A program made the position numbers and the translations under genes. Under the pieces are notes generated by a model that was not told the DNA's origin, searched no databases, and worked only from the letters and a program-made list of their open reading frames with translations. Shown one piece after another: positions 34,468-43,031 of a stretch of DNA of 64,000 nucleotides. The stretch comes from Chloroflexota bacterium (lineage in GTDB: Bacteria; Chloroflexota; Chloroflexia; Chloroflexales; Herpetosiphonaceae): NCBI GenBank assembly GCA_020161265.1, contig JAIUOC010000004.1, positions 62,001 to 126,000 of the forward strand. The letters are read 5' to 3'. Within the stretch, counting starts at the first letter, position 1; every line of letters begins with the position of its first letter.

Positions 34468-35013
34468 TTATTGACCAGCCAGCAGCAAACGGGCTAAGCG
34501 CTCACCACCAACCAAATCGGCCAAGTGCGACAATTGATTATCTTCGTAGGCTTGATTAAAGAGGGCAACATCGAGGGCTAACACCTTGCGAAATGCCGTC
34601 ATAGCCTTGGCGGGGTCGCTACTGGTGGCAGCAACTTGCTCACCAAACGGCATAATCACATCGAGCATGGCCAAAGGATAACGCACAGGCAAGCCAATCC
34701 GCACATGAATTTCGCCAATTTTCAAACGTTGTTGCGCATAGGCTTCATCATAATTGCCGCGAAACAGATCGCTAAACCACATACCAAGCATCCCGGTTAA
34801 GCGTTCGACCGACACCCCATCGAGATATTCGGCAGTGGCGGCGTGCCCCAACAAGCGTTTGTAAAAAGCATCGGTGAAGGCGGTGGTTTGTGCTTTAGCG
34901 CCATCGTGCAAACTGCCAAGTAATTGCGCTTCAGCAGCCGAAACATCCATCATTTTTACCAACTCGGTCAGAATGGCGGTTCCCTTCACGCTCCAACTTT
35001 GACGATCTGCCAT
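34468..35013 (-). CDS. Protoglobin (single-domain heme sensor globin)
   Basis: 181 residues of protoglobin type. The predicted proximal heme ligand is His103 in KIGEIHVRIGLPVRYPLAML, the family's hallmark. Protoglobins bind O2, CO and NO; single-domain forms act as gas sensors or scavengers. No output domain is fused. AAGGAGG fixes the start. It is the last gene of an operon with DUF4388, a small GTPase and a roadblock protein, so it may supply a redox or O2 signal to that switch. Confidence 0.88.
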   Translation of the reverse strand: MADRQSWSVKGTAILTELVKMMDVSAAEAQLLGSLHDGAKAQTTAFTDAFYKRLLGHAATAEYLDGVSVERLTGMLGMWFSDLFRGNYDEAYAQQRLKIGEIHVRIGLPVRYPLAMLDVIMPFGEQVAATSSDPAKAMTAFRKVLALDVALFNQAYEDNQLSHLADLVGGERLARLLLAGQ

Positions 35014-35029
35014 GAGCTACCTCCTTGAA

Positions 35030-35407
35030 TTAAGCGGTCATCAGTTCGGCGATGGCCCGACCTGTTTCACGAGCTTCAATCCGAATCATGCCCAAATTGG
35101 CGTGTTGGCGCAGAATAATTGCTAGAATCATCTGAGCAGCCACCGGCATAACCAAGAGATAGCCACTTTCGGCATTGACAATTGCCTCATTGGCTTTACC
35201 AATTTTCAAATCGTTGACCACGCGGGTGGTAACCCCCATCATGGTTGCGGCAATTGCGCCCATGCGGTCGGCATTCACATCCGCCGACATCCGTGAGCCA
35301 ATTAAAATCCCATCGGAGCTAATCAATGCAGCCCCGTTAATATCATTACCGTTATTTGTGACAAGTTGGCCTAAAATAGTATTAATTTGTTCCGAACGAC
35401 TAGCCAT
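35030..35407 (-). CDS. Roadblock/LC7 domain protein (MglB-like)
   Basis: 125 residues of roadblock/LC7 fold: GAALISSDGILIGSRM, followed by ATMMGVTTRVVNDL and LLVMPVAAQMILAIILR. In Myxococcus MglB, this fold is the GTPase-activating protein of MglA. The ATG overlaps the GTPase stop by 8 bases and AAGGAG lies upstream, so the two are translated together, as expected for a GTPase and its roadblock partner. Confidence 0.88.
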   Translation of the reverse strand: MASRSEQINTILGQLVTNNGNDINGAALISSDGILIGSRMSADVNADRMGAIAATMMGVTTRVVNDLKIGKANEAIVNAESGYLLVMPVAAQMILAIILRQHANLGMIRIEARETGRAIAELMTA

Positions 35408-35975
35408 GAGAATGCTCCTTGTTATTTTCAGAGGAGGAGGATGAATCTTGGGCTAAAACGTCGATTCGATCAAGCAAGGTACTGATCACATCGCTCACTG
35501 AGGGGTAATCGGTGGCAACGCAAGCGAGGATCGGAATATCGGTTGGTAGTCCCAAGCGGCGGCGAATATACATTGGCGGCAAGGCCCCGGGTAAATCTTG
35601 TTTTGTGGCGGCAACCACAAATGGCACAGGGGTCATCTCCGCAAAACGTTCCAACACCACAATCGTCTCGTTAAAATGGGCAGGTCGGCAACTATCAACT
35701 AAAACAATATAGCCCAAACAACCTTCGGCTAAAATTTCCCACATAAAATCAAAACGTTCTTGACCTGGCGTGCCAAATAAGAGCAAGCGTTGTTCGGCAT
35801 CAATGCTCAAGGTGCCGAAATCCAAACCAACGGTTGTATGATGTTTGAGTTCTTTCTCCTCGGCGTGGGTCACGGGAACATCAGTATCGACCACATCGAT
35901 TTCACTGACGGTACGAATAAATTGCGATTTACCCGCCGCGTATGCTCCCGTGATCACAATTTTATAATTGACCAT
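35400..35975 (-). CDS. MglA/Ras-like small GTPase
   Basis: 191 residues. G1 GAYAAGKS is at 10-17, the switch I region reads TTVGLDFG (47-54), G3 is FGTPGQE (67-73) with Gly in place of the usual Asp of DxxG but retaining the catalytic-type Gln, and G4 is TKQD (124-127). The missing G3 Asp and the T-x-PGQ-like G3 are shared with MglA-group GTPases. It should cycle between GTP and GDP states with its roadblock partner. The C-terminus is a flexible Ser-rich tail. AGGAG supports 35975 as start. Confidence 0.88.
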   Translation of the reverse strand: MVNYKIVITGAYAAGKSQFIRTVSEIDVVDTDVPVTHAEEKELKHHTTVGLDFGTLSIDAEQRLLLFGTPGQERFDFMWEILAEGCLGYIVLVDSCRPAHFNETIVVLERFAEMTPVPFVVAATKQDLPGALPPMYIRRRLGLPTDIPILACVATDYPSVSDVISTLLDRIDVLAQDSSSSSENNKEHSHG

Positions 35976-35983
35976 TGTCACTC

Positions 35984-36682
35984 CTACGCACTGGCGCTGG
36001 TGCGACGCAGCCGCGCTTTGATTGCTTGAACCAACCCACGCACCCGATTCTCAACCATATGCTCAGGGTTAGGAGCCATCAAAACTGGGCTAAGCGAACG
36101 CTGAGAAACAACAATCTCGCTACACACCTCCACCAAATTCAAGGCGATCAAACGATGCAGCACTTTGAGGGTTTGATCGTAATTCCAGCCTGTGGCTTCG
36201 ACGAGTTCGGCCACACTTAATTCTTGCACCAACTGGCTCAAAATGCGCCAATCTTCGATGGTTAGGGTAATATCGCTGGCTTGCCGCAACATTGGCACTA
36301 AGCGTAGGCGTGAAATTGGTTGCAGTTTGGTCGTGCCTGCCAAACGTTGCGGTTGATCACGGCGGCGCAAGCCTTCGATAATCAGCCAATCGATCGAACG
36401 TTGAATTTGCACCGACACCGACTCTTGCGGGTTGGGTGGCAAAAAGACAAATTGGGCATCATCCCAGGCCAACATATCAAACACGGCTTGTTCGCCACAC
36501 GCAACTCGTTCGTGGGCATTCTGGGTCACCACCCCTGCATTGATGATCGCACCATCGAAAAACCACAACATCGCCTTGAATGGAGCATTCGCAATCAAAA
36601 GACGACCGGTTTTGCGCCCGTGATGAAATACATGCATCAAGTCAATTAATGGCATATCAGCAAAATTACCTTCAAGCGCCAT
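35984..36682 (-). CDS. DUF4388 domain protein heading the GTPase operon
   Basis: 232 residues. The N-terminal about 105 residues, MALEGNFADMPLIDLMHVF and onward through GAIINAGVV and LAWDDAQFVFLPP, match the DUF4388 (PATAN-type) signalling domain common in response-regulator and gliding systems. The C-terminal part contains a winged-helix-like segment (VAELVEATGWNYDQTLKVLHRLIALNL). AAAGGAG fixes the start. It leads the operon DUF4388-GTPase-roadblock-protoglobin and is likely the scaffold or input/output adaptor. Confidence 0.82.
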   Translation of the reverse strand: MALEGNFADMPLIDLMHVFHHGRKTGRLLIANAPFKAMLWFFDGAIINAGVVTQNAHERVACGEQAVFDMLAWDDAQFVFLPPNPQESVSVQIQRSIDWLIIEGLRRRDQPQRLAGTTKLQPISRLRLVPMLRQASDITLTIEDWRILSQLVQELSVAELVEATGWNYDQTLKVLHRLIALNLVEVCSEIVVSQRSLSPVLMAPNPEHMVENRVRGLVQAIKARLRRTSASA

Positions 36683-37041
36683 AGCCGTCTCCTTTGTGTG
36701 CGGTACAAATGGTCGATGTTGTCAAGGATTTGTCCAAATAATGTCAATATGATATGTAGATGGAACAAAATATTTTCTATTAGGCGTTATTGCAAGCATC
36801 GACGTTAGAAAAATGACAACACTATTATGGTCGCAACTGGATGCATCCGTCTATGATATGCCAATACTCTTTAGTGCTATGCAGGGGTAAGGCTAGGGTT
36901 GGGATGGAAGTACTAGAAGACGTTTCCACAGAGAGGAGTGAAAGTGCAATGTGACGGGTTGATTTAACCACGCCTAAGAGGGGTTTGTCAAGATGGGATA
37001 CAATAACCACGATCTGCTGTTTTTTAGTATGAGGTTGTGTT
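36683..37041. other. Intergenic region between the divergent GTPase operon and upp
   Basis: About 360 bases. It must contain the promoters of both units; a TTGTCA and a TACAAT occur but not at a proper spacing, so none is called. A 25-codon ORF at 36813-36890 lacks a Shine-Dalgarno. No repeats of the window's word families are present. Confidence 0.5.
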
Positions 37042-37662
37042 ATGGGCTTGCATGTATCGTCACATCCATTGGTGTTACATAAATTGGCTTTACTACGCCG
37101 TGTAGAAAGCGAACCGAAGAAATTTCGCGAATTGGTGCGGGAAATTTCGCAATTTTTGGTCTATGAGGCGACGGCAGATATGCCACTCGCACCCTATACT
37201 ATTCAAACACCGCTCTCAACTATGCAAGGTCATGCCATCGGTGCCCGCATTGGTTTGATTCCGATTTTACGCGCTGGACTGGGCATGGTCGAGCCAGTTA
37301 TCGACCTTTTGCCAACCGCCCATGTATGGCATTTGGGTCTCTATCGCGACCACAACACGCTTGAGCCAGTCACCTATTACAATAAATTGCCAGCTCAGCC
37401 AGATATTGATGTCTGTTTGATTCTCGACCCAATGTTGGCAACTGGCGGCTCGGCAGTTGCTGCAGTCGATATTTTGAAGGCTTGGGGCGCAGCCAAAATT
37501 AAATTCTTGGGGTTAATCGCCGCACCTGAAGGGGTAGAACGCTTGCAAACTGCTCACCCCGACGTGGAGATTCATTTGGCAGCGCTTGATGAGCGATTGA
37601 ACGAGCAAGGCTATATTGTGCCAGGCTTGGGCGATGCTGGCGACCGCCAATTTGGGACGTAG
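37042..37662 (+). CDS. upp: Uracil phosphoribosyltransferase
   Basis: 206 residues. The PRPP-binding loop is [13 protein letters not shown], and the uracil-contacting C-terminal part [13 protein letters not shown] is intact. The enzyme salvages uracil to UMP using PRPP. GAGG lies 7 bases before the ATG. It is followed after 6 bases by the first SDR gene of the biosynthetic cluster, which may simply share its promoter. Confidence 0.96.
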   Translation: MGLHVSSHPLVLHKLALLRRVESEPKKFRELVREISQFLVYEATADMPLAPYTIQTPLSTMQGHAIGARIGLIPILRAGLGMVEPVIDLLPTAHVWHLGLYRDHNTLEPVTYYNKLPAQPDIDVCLILDPMLATGGSAVAAVDILKAWGAAKIKFLGLIAAPEGVERLQTAHPDVEIHLAALDERLNEQGYIVPGLGDAGDRQFGT

Positions 37663-37668
37663 CTTACA

Positions 37669-38649
37669 ATGCGAATCTTAGTCACAGGAGCTACTGGTTT
37701 TTTAGGTGCGCACACCGCGTTGGCTTTGCAAAAAGCTGGGCATACGGTATTGGGCTTGGGTCGCCGCTGGGAGCAGGTTCCACACCTGCTGAGCGCTGGC
37801 ATTCAGCCAATCAAGGCCGATCTGCGCGATCGCGCTACGCTGATTGCGGCCTGTGCTGGTTGCGATGTGGTGGTGCATAGCGCGGCACTTTCGGCTCCTT
37901 GGGGCAGTCGCAGCGATTTTCAAACCATTAACGTTGATGGTACAGCCAATGTACTAGCTGGTTGTGCTGCGCAGAAGGTCGGACGCTTGGTGTTTATTTC
38001 ATCACCAAGCGTTCTTTCCAATGGCCGCGATCAGTTTGATTTGCTGGATACGCTGCCTTACCCAGCACGGCCAATTTCGCTGTATTCGGCCAGCAAACAG
38101 CAAGCAGAACAATTGGTGCTCAAGCATTCTACGCCCAGCGTGATTTTGCGGCCTAAGGCAATTTTTGGCGAGGGCGACCAAGCCTTATTGCCACGGATTA
38201 TTGCCGCCGCCCGCGCTGGCCGCTTACGTCAATTTGGCAATGGTCAAAATTTAGTTGATTTGACCTACGTTGCGAATGTGGTGCATGCAATTGAGTTGGC
38301 ATTAACCGCTCCGGCAGCGCTTGGCAAGTGTTATACAATCACCAATGGCGAACATCCCCAGCTCTGGGCGGTGATTCGGCGGGTGTTGGCTGAATTGGGT
38401 TTGCCTAGCCAGTTGCAGCCAATGCCCTTGTCGCTAGCCTTAGCCGTGGCACGAATTATGGAAAGCATCAGCGTGCTAACCCGACGTGAGCCATTATTGA
38501 CGCGCTACAGTGTGTTGGCGCTGGCCCGCAGCCAAACTCACTCACTGGTTGCCGCCCAACATGATTTGGGTTATCAGCCGTTGGTCAGCCTTGAAACGGG
38601 GATTCAACGCACCATCGCCGCGCTTAAACAACCAACCAAGGGAGTTTAA
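37669..38649 (+). CDS. Extended SDR oxidoreductase, OleD/3-beta-HSD-like
   Basis: 326 residues with the Rossmann signature GATGFLGAH and active-site SLYSASKQQ (Tyr-x-x-x-Lys). It has the block WGSRSDFQTINVDGTANV, FISSPSVLS, VDLTYVANVVHAIE and TITNGEHP that I recognise from OleD and sterol-4-carboxylate 3-dehydrogenase type enzymes, which reduce or oxidise a beta-keto/hydroxy group on long acyl chains. It is the first of six cluster genes with 3- to 19-base gaps or overlaps, so a shared lipid pathway is likely. Confidence 0.85.
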   Translation: MRILVTGATGFLGAHTALALQKAGHTVLGLGRRWEQVPHLLSAGIQPIKADLRDRATLIAACAGCDVVVHSAALSAPWGSRSDFQTINVDGTANVLAGCAAQKVGRLVFISSPSVLSNGRDQFDLLDTLPYPARPISLYSASKQQAEQLVLKHSTPSVILRPKAIFGEGDQALLPRIIAAARAGRLRQFGNGQNLVDLTYVANVVHAIELALTAPAALGKCYTITNGEHPQLWAVIRRVLAELGLPSQLQPMPLSLALAVARIMESISVLTRREPLLTRYSVLALARSQTHSLVAAQHDLGYQPLVSLETGIQRTIAALKQPTKGV

Positions 38650-38652
38650 CCA

Positions 38653-39468
38653 ATGCAAGTGATATTACTGGATACTGGAATTTGTCGCGTCCCCGAATTT
38701 CATGTGCTGCGTGATGGCAGTCGCCGCATGCTCGATTGCCATGCAGTTGTGGCCTTGATTGAGCATCCTCAACGTGGCTGGGGCTTGTTTGATGTTGGGT
38801 ATAGCCAAGCGATGATCAGCGCAACCCAGCATTTGCCGTGGTCGCTCTATCGCCAGGCAACGCCCTTGCAATTAGCGCCTGAATTAGAAGTAGTCAATCA
38901 ATTGCCACGCTATGGCTTGAGCGCCGCCGATATTGGTTGGATTGTGCTTTCGCATGCTCACGCCGACCATGTAGCCGCTTTGGCCGATTTTCCGCAAGCC
39001 CAAATTTACATGTCAGCCACGGCTTTTGAATTGCTCAGCCAGGTTCAAGGGATTGATGCCTTGCGACGGGGGATTATTCCCCATTTGTTTCCCCAAGGTT
39101 GGCATCAACGACTACATTTAATTCATGAATTTCGCGACCAACCCCTGTTTGCCTTGGGCAATACCCACGATTTGTTTGGCGATAGCTTGTTACGTTTGGT
39201 CGAATTGCCTGGCCATGCACAGGGCCAAATCGGCATGTATATCGCCAATTCGCGCCCAATCTTGTTGGCAGCCGATGGCGCTTGGCATTCGCGGGCAATT
39301 CGCGAACAAGTGTTGCCCCACCCAATCACCTATTTTATGATCGACGATGCCAAGGCCATGGCCACAACGTTGGCCCGTTTGAGCGCCTTTGCCCAAGCCT
39401 ACCCTGAAGTGCTGATTGTGCCCTGTCATTGCCCAGAAATTTATGCCAGCGAGGTTGCGACGGCGTGA
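38653..39468 (+). CDS. MBL-fold metallohydrolase
   Basis: 271 residues. The metallo-beta-lactamase core motif HAHADH is at 101-106, with a later Gly-His in ELPGHAQGQIGMY, AADGAWH and a terminal His in VPCHCPE, so a dinuclear zinc site is plausible. Such hydrolases in biosynthetic clusters often release thioester or lactone products. GGGAG precedes the start at 38653. The role here is inferred from its place between an SDR and an adenylate-forming enzyme. Confidence 0.88.
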   Translation: MQVILLDTGICRVPEFHVLRDGSRRMLDCHAVVALIEHPQRGWGLFDVGYSQAMISATQHLPWSLYRQATPLQLAPELEVVNQLPRYGLSAADIGWIVLSHAHADHVAALADFPQAQIYMSATAFELLSQVQGIDALRRGIIPHLFPQGWHQRLHLIHEFRDQPLFALGNTHDLFGDSLLRLVELPGHAQGQIGMYIANSRPILLAADGAWHSRAIREQVLPHPITYFMIDDAKAMATTLARLSAFAQAYPEVLIVPCHCPEIYASEVATA

Positions 39469-40766
39469 GTATCAGCGATGTGTTGACTATGGGCTACCAT
39501 TTTGGGCAGGCACGTTGGCGTTGGCAACGGCTCAATGCCGAACGCTTGCCAGCCTTTCAAGCTACCAAAGCACGGCAATTGATTGCTTGGGTTGCCCAAC
39601 ACTCAGCCTTCTATCGCCAGCATTGGCAGGGCCACGACCTTAACGATTGGCGCAATTTGCCAGCCGTCGATAAAGGCTTGATGATGGCCAATTTTCGTGA
39701 ATTCAACACGTTGCAAGTGCCAGCAGCGGCGGCCTTCGATTTGGCGCAACAAGCCGAGCAACAGCGTGATTTTGTGCCACGCTTGGGCGATCTGACGGTC
39801 GGGCTTTCGTCGGGCACATCGGGTCATCGCGGCTTATTTTTGGTGAGCGCCGCCGAGCAATTGCTGTGGGCTGGCACGATTTTAGGTCGCACATTGCACC
39901 AAATCAAGCCCACCAAAATCGCCTTTTTTCTGCGAGCCAACAGCAATCTCTATCAGCAGTTAGGCGGGCGTTTAATTCAATTTCGCTATTTTGACTTGAC
40001 TCAAGCCTTAGCCCCACAGATTCAAACGCTCAACGACTATCGACCAACAATTATTGTAGCCCCACCAGCCTTGTTGCTGCAATTGCTAGCAGCGGCCCAA
40101 AACGGCCAATTGACCCATCGGCCTGAACGAATTATTAGTGTCGCCGATGCGTTGGCTAGCGATGAACAGCAACAACTCAGCAACTACTTTGGCATTCCAA
40201 TTGAGCAAATCTACCAAGCAACCGAAGGTTTGCTGGGTATTTCGTGTGCTCACGGCAATTTGCACCTTCAAGAAGATATTGTAGCTATCGATTTTGAGCA
40301 GTTGGGTCAAGGCCGCGTTACACCGTATATCACCGATTTATGGCGACGGACTCAGCCGATTATTCGCTATCGTTTAAATGACGTATTGCGGTTGAGTTCG
40401 CAGCCATGTAGCTGTGGTAGCGCCTTTGCAGTGGTTGAGCAAATCGAGGGGCGGCGCGATGATCTCTGTTATTTCACCTGCCACGGCCAGCGTCAAGCGA
40501 TCTTTCCTGATAGTTTGCGCCGTGCCATGCTCTTGGCGCATTCAGCCATCCAAGAATATCAAATCATCCAAACCCACGACGATCAACTTACGATCACATT
40601 GATGCTTGCGGCGGCGGCTGACGAGGCGGTGGTTGGCGCAGCAGTTGAGCAGCAGATTAAGCTGCATCTGGCGGATTATGGTTGTACAAATTGCCAAATG
40701 AGCATTAATTTTGCGCCAATCGAGTATGGCTTGGTCAATAAACGTCGGCGAGTGATTCGCCAATGA
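39465..40766 (+). CDS. PaaK/F390-synthetase-like adenylate-forming enzyme
   Basis: About 433 residues. The core motif SSGTSGHRG corresponds to the P-loop-like A3 motif of adenylate-forming enzymes, YQATEGLLG to A5, and ITDLWRRTQPIIRYRLNDVL to A7/A8. CSCGSA followed by EGRRDD is the family C-terminal hinge. This set is closest to the PaaK/coenzyme-F390-synthetase-like group rather than acyl-CoA synthetases. It would activate a carboxylic acid as adenylate. The start is probably GTG 39465, overlapping the previous stop by 4 bases (GTGA), with GAGG upstream. Confidence 0.83.
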   Translation: MSISDVLTMGYHFGQARWRWQRLNAERLPAFQATKARQLIAWVAQHSAFYRQHWQGHDLNDWRNLPAVDKGLMMANFREFNTLQVPAAAAFDLAQQAEQQRDFVPRLGDLTVGLSSGTSGHRGLFLVSAAEQLLWAGTILGRTLHQIKPTKIAFFLRANSNLYQQLGGRLIQFRYFDLTQALAPQIQTLNDYRPTIIVAPPALLLQLLAAAQNGQLTHRPERIISVADALASDEQQQLSNYFGIPIEQIYQATEGLLGISCAHGNLHLQEDIVAIDFEQLGQGRVTPYITDLWRRTQPIIRYRLNDVLRLSSQPCSCGSAFAVVEQIEGRRDDLCYFTCHGQRQAIFPDSLRRAMLLAHSAIQEYQIIQTHDDQLTITLMLAAAADEAVVGAAVEQQIKLHLADYGCTNCQMSINFAPIEYGLVNKRRRVIRQ

Positions 40767-42016
40767 ATTATTGTATCTTGGCGCTTGGTTCGCGCGGCGA
40801 TGTCCAACCATTTATCGCCTTGGCGCTTGGTTTGCAAGCTGAGGGTCATCAGGTCGTGATCGCCGCTGCCCATGATTATCGCAGTTTGGTTGAAAGCTAT
40901 GGCTGCCGTTTTGCCCCGTTGGTTGGCTCAATTCCGGCCTTGCTCGACCCTGAGCACATGGCGGTGGACTTGGCAGCAGGTCGCGGCGCAATCATCAAAC
41001 AATTTCTTCAACAAACGCCACCGATTATTCGTCAATTAATCGCTGATGCCCTAGCAGCCTGCCAAACTGCCGATTGTTTGATCGTTTCCAGTTTGGGGAT
41101 GTGGCCAGCGCTGCATCTAGCTGAGCATTTGCACATTCCCGTGGTTTTGGTACATCTGCACCCTTATGCTGCTAGCAGCCAAACCGCCCATCATTTTGCG
41201 CCGCAACTGGCATGGCCGAGCTATCGCCGAATGAGCTATCGCGTGGCCGAGCAATTGCAATGGCAAGTCTTGCGCATGGCCTTTAATCAAGCACGTCAGC
41301 AAATATTGCAACGCCCAAGCCTAAGTATCGGCCAACTATGGCAACGAAGTCACAATTTTCAGCCACCAACCTTGTATGCCTATAGCGCGTTGGTCGCTCC
41401 GCCGCCAGCAAATTGGCTTGACGATGGCACGATCACAGGCTATTGGTCGCTGGCTGCGGCGACAGATTGGCAAGCACCAACGCTAGTACAGCAATTTCTG
41501 GCAGCAGGCTCAGCGCCAATCACCATTAGTTTTGGCAGCATGCTGCATGGTCAAAAGCGTGGTGCCGAATTGAGCCAATTGCTGACTGCTGCCAGCCAAA
41601 AAGCCAAAGTACGCTTAATTATCAACCAAGGCTGGGGCGATTTAGCTCAGGGCAGGTTGCCCAGCAACTGTTTGGCAATCAATGGCCTAGCGTATACTTG
41701 GTTATTTGAGCAGGTAGCGGCGGTTGTGCATCATGGCGGGGCGGGCGTAACCGCTACAGCCTTCGGTGCAGGCAAGCCCGCCTTGGTCACGCCATTTTTG
41801 GGCGACCAATACTTTTGGGGTCAGCGGGTGTATGATCTTAAAGCGGGGCCAGCGCCTGTGCCAGCCAACCAATTGCAAATTACGCAGCTCGCTAATTTGC
41901 TGCGCAGCTTGATTGAGCGCGATGATTATCATGCAGCAGCGCAGCAGCTTGCGACCCAATTAGCCCAAGAGCAAGGCGTAACCAAGGCCATAGCTTGGTT
42001 AAAACAACGATTTTGA
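40763..42016 (+). CDS. GT1-type UDP-sugar glycosyltransferase
   Basis: 417 residues of GT-B fold. The N-terminal ALGSRGDVQPFIALALGLQ is typical of sterol/macrolide glycosyltransferases and the C-terminal donor site is VVHHGGAGVTATAFGAGKPALVTPFLGDQ, with the HGGAG of the UGT signature. It probably glycosylates the cluster product. Its ATG overlaps the previous TGA (ATGA). Confidence 0.88.
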   Translation: MNYCILALGSRGDVQPFIALALGLQAEGHQVVIAAAHDYRSLVESYGCRFAPLVGSIPALLDPEHMAVDLAAGRGAIIKQFLQQTPPIIRQLIADALAACQTADCLIVSSLGMWPALHLAEHLHIPVVLVHLHPYAASSQTAHHFAPQLAWPSYRRMSYRVAEQLQWQVLRMAFNQARQQILQRPSLSIGQLWQRSHNFQPPTLYAYSALVAPPPANWLDDGTITGYWSLAAATDWQAPTLVQQFLAAGSAPITISFGSMLHGQKRGAELSQLLTAASQKAKVRLIINQGWGDLAQGRLPSNCLAINGLAYTWLFEQVAAVVHHGGAGVTATAFGAGKPALVTPFLGDQYFWGQRVYDLKAGPAPVPANQLQITQLANLLRSLIERDDYHAAAQQLATQLAQEQGVTKAIAWLKQRF

Positions 42017-42035
42017 AATTACACGAGGTAGTGTT

Positions 42036-43022
42036 ATGCAGTTTCCTCTGCGCATCGCCGGAATCGGCGCGTACTTACCAGCCACCATTGTTACCACCAG
42101 CGAGCTAGCCGAGCGCTTTGGCGTTGATCCAGGCTTAATTGAGCGAATCACGGGCATTCGTGAGCGCCGTTACGCTGGAGCTGAAACTGCCTTGACCATG
42201 GCCACCCAAGCCGCCCAGCAAGCGCTAGCCAACGCCAATTATGCGCTTGATAGCATCGATTTAATTGTGGTGGCTTCGGCTGGCATGCACCAAGCCATCC
42301 CATGCACAGCGGCCTTATTGCAAAACGCCTTGCAAGCACCAGTTGGCCGTAGTGCCTGCTTCGATTTGAATGCAACCTGTATGAGTTTTATGCTGGCATT
42401 GCAATTGTTAGCACCATTAATTAATAGTGGGGTCTATCAACGCGTGCTGTTAGTCAGCAGCGAACGCGCTTCCGTTTCGCTCAATCCGCATGAATGGGAA
42501 TCGACAGCGCTGTTTGGCGATGCAGCGGCGGCAGTGGTGTTGGAACGCGGCGATGGCAGCAGCAGCCTGCAACATAGCCAATTTGCCACCTGGAGCAATG
42601 GCAGCGATTTGATTCAGGTGCGCGGCGGCGGCACGGCTCAGCATCCCAACGCTGCCGATACCACGCCCGACATGAATTGGTTTATGATGCAAGGGCCGTT
42701 GGCGTTTCGCTTTGTTTTGCGCGAAATGCAGCAGTTTGTTGAGCATTTTTTGGCCGAGCTGGGTTGGCAAAATAGTGAAATTGATGCAGTTATTCCCCAT
42801 CAAGCCAACCGCCATGCGATCGAGCAAGTGCAAGCACGTTTGGGTTTTCGGTCTGATCAAGTGATTAGCAATCTCGCTACCCGGGGCAATTGCGTTTCGG
42901 TATCCGTGCCCTTAGCCTTGGCCGAAGCAGTTGCGGCTGGCCGAATTCAGCGCGGCAACCGCTTGGTGCTGCTTGGCTCTGGCGCTGGAATTACCTTGGG
43001 TGCTGTGGCTTTGATTTACTAG
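42036..43022 (+). CDS. Beta-ketoacyl-ACP synthase III-like (FabH family)
   Basis: 328 residues. The catalytic triad reads Cys115 (NATCMSF), His255 (PHQAN) and Asn285 (RGNCVSVS), the FabH geometry, so it should condense an acyl-thioester with malonyl-ACP or a second acyl chain. The usual GNTS after Asn is replaced by GNCVSV, and the primer-pocket segment ASAGMHQAIPCTAA differs from housekeeping FabH, suggesting a specialised substrate. There are 19 bases between it and the glycosyltransferase gene and 9 to the SDR downstream. Confidence 0.9.
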   Translation: MQFPLRIAGIGAYLPATIVTTSELAERFGVDPGLIERITGIRERRYAGAETALTMATQAAQQALANANYALDSIDLIVVASAGMHQAIPCTAALLQNALQAPVGRSACFDLNATCMSFMLALQLLAPLINSGVYQRVLLVSSERASVSLNPHEWESTALFGDAAAAVVLERGDGSSSLQHSQFATWSNGSDLIQVRGGGTAQHPNAADTTPDMNWFMMQGPLAFRFVLREMQQFVEHFLAELGWQNSEIDAVIPHQANRHAIEQVQARLGFRSDQVISNLATRGNCVSVSVPLALAEAVAAGRIQRGNRLVLLGSGAGITLGAVALIY

Positions 43023-43031
43023 GAAATCGCG

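Noticed and set aside
36813-36890. 25-codon ORF in the upp upstream region
   Set aside because: No Shine-Dalgarno or conservation signal; length is compatible with chance.
37669-43022. Reading the cluster as an ole olefin cluster
   Set aside because: The KAS III has FabH-type motifs, not OleA; there is no OleB, and the adenylating enzyme is PaaK/F390-like instead of OleC.
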